DNA from: an uncultured Spirochaetaceae bacterium
GTDB lineage: Bacteria; Spirochaetota; Spirochaetia; SZUA-6; Bin103
Direction: 5' to 3'
Assembly: GCA_913043885.1 (NCBI GenBank)
Contig: CAJWOB010000205.1
Location: 1-5,342, forward strand
Length of the DNA: 5,342 bases
Part shown: in pieces, positions 5,067 to 5,342 of the stretch
Numbering within the stretch: position 1 is the stretch's first letter
How the letters are laid out: every line of letters starts with the position of its first letter
Position numbers and translations under genes: made by a program
Notes under the pieces: generated by a model
Told to the model about the DNA's origin: nothing
Seen by the model: the letters and a program-made list of their open reading frames with translations, nothing else
Databases searched by the model: none

Positions 5067-5342
5067 TCAGTCGATTGGATCGAAGAACGTCAGGTCAGCC
5101 CCGTGATTGTCCATCGCCGTAACCGCGTCGCCCCGGAGACGGACTCGAATCGGGCCGGCCGGATTGTTCAGGGTCAGCTCCTCGGCTGCGAAGGGGAACG
5201 TGATGTCCACGGGCTGGCCCACCGGCGGCCGTGCGAACAGCAGGTGGTCGCCGGCGCGGCGCGGCTCACGCGTGCCGCTGACGCCGACCTCGGCGTCGGC
5301 CGCCCACGGCGGCAGTCGCACCCACAGTGGGCCAGGGCGATG
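5067..5342 (-). CDS. C-terminal 91 residues of a probable GH127/DUF1680 (beta-L-arabinofuranosidase-like) protein, cut by right edge
   Basis: The frame is open from base 5342 to a TGA at 5067-5069. No ATG or Shine-Dalgarno marks a start, and the first visible residues (HRPGPLWVRLPPWA) look mid-domain, so the gene begins outside the window; the in-frame GTG at 5321 is probably internal. The fragment is all-beta: LWVRLPPWAADAEVGVSG resembles the (L)RLRIPGWA...VxVNG segment of the C-terminal beta-sandwich in GH127/DUF1680 glycosidases, and VGQPVDITFPFAAEELTL resembles the following 'GD.V.L.LPM' strand. The last part, IRVRLRGDAVTAMDNHG (about 66-82), resembles the 'WRGDTVV.IDPPG' tail found at the end of many related bacterial proteins. 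GH127 enzymes remove beta-L-arabinofuranose from plant-type glycans; their catalytic residues lie upstream and cannot be checked here. Another glycosidase or lyase beta-sandwich remains possible. Confidence 0.6.
   Translation of the reverse strand, partial: HRPGPLWVRLPPWAADAEVGVSGTREPRRAGDHLLFARPPVGQPVDITFPFAAEELTLNNPAGPIRVRLRGDAVTAMDNHGADLTFFDPID

Noticed and set aside
5319..5321. GTG at 5321 as the true start of the right-edge gene
   Set aside because: The frame continues open to the window edge, the residues before GTG (HRPGPLW) fit the same beta-strand motif, and no Shine-Dalgarno precedes it.
1..5342. Mobile element, CRISPR array, tRNA or integration site
   Set aside because: No transposase or integrase motif, no regularly spaced repeats and no tRNA-like cloverleaf were seen, and base composition looks uniform throughout.

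Overview
This is a GC-rich bacterial window packed with genes of carbohydrate and sugar-acid metabolism. There is no phage, transposon, CRISPR, tRNA or rRNA signal. Six genes are supported, two of them cut by the window edges. The set (a plant-type phytanoyl-CoA dioxygenase relative, a short NAD-epimerase, a SIS-domain protein, a mannonate-dehydratase relative and two glycan-enzyme-like fragments) resembles glycan-degrading, high-GC environmental bacteria such as Poribacteria, Planctomycetes or Chloroflexi, often known only from metagenomes. That taxonomic hint is inference from gene content and composition; nothing in the window fixes the taxon.

Layout. (1) 1-1846, minus strand: a PhyH-family Fe(II)/2-oxoglutarate dioxygenase (920-1846), followed 28 bp downstream by a large multidomain protein whose C-terminal part runs off the left edge (start codon at 891). 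The second gene has jelly-roll-like and Ig-like N-terminal regions, then what looks like the start of a PcRGLX/YetA-type (PL26) rhamnogalacturonan-lyase barrel. (2) 1847-1931: an 85-bp divergent promoter region. (3) 1932-3962, plus strand: an extended-SDR epimerase/dehydratase-like protein, an 87-bp gap containing a GC-rich hairpin, then a 390-aa protein that reads as two SIS-like halves. (4) 3963-3990: a 28-bp convergent junction with a GCGCGC hairpin. (5) 3991-5342, minus strand: a mannonate-dehydratase-like TIM-barrel enzyme, preceded by the last 91 residues of a protein resembling the C-terminus of GH127/DUF1680 beta-L-arabinofuranosidases.

Taken together, the locus could release sugars from a pectin- or rhamnogalacturonan-like glycan (edge genes) and process the resulting uronic/aldonic acids or phosphosugars (epimerase, dehydratase-like and SIS proteins). 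This pathway reading is inference. The two most unusual points are that the mannonate-dehydratase relative has Gly where the family normally has the metal-binding Asp, and that the SIS protein looks like a degenerate tandem duplication.
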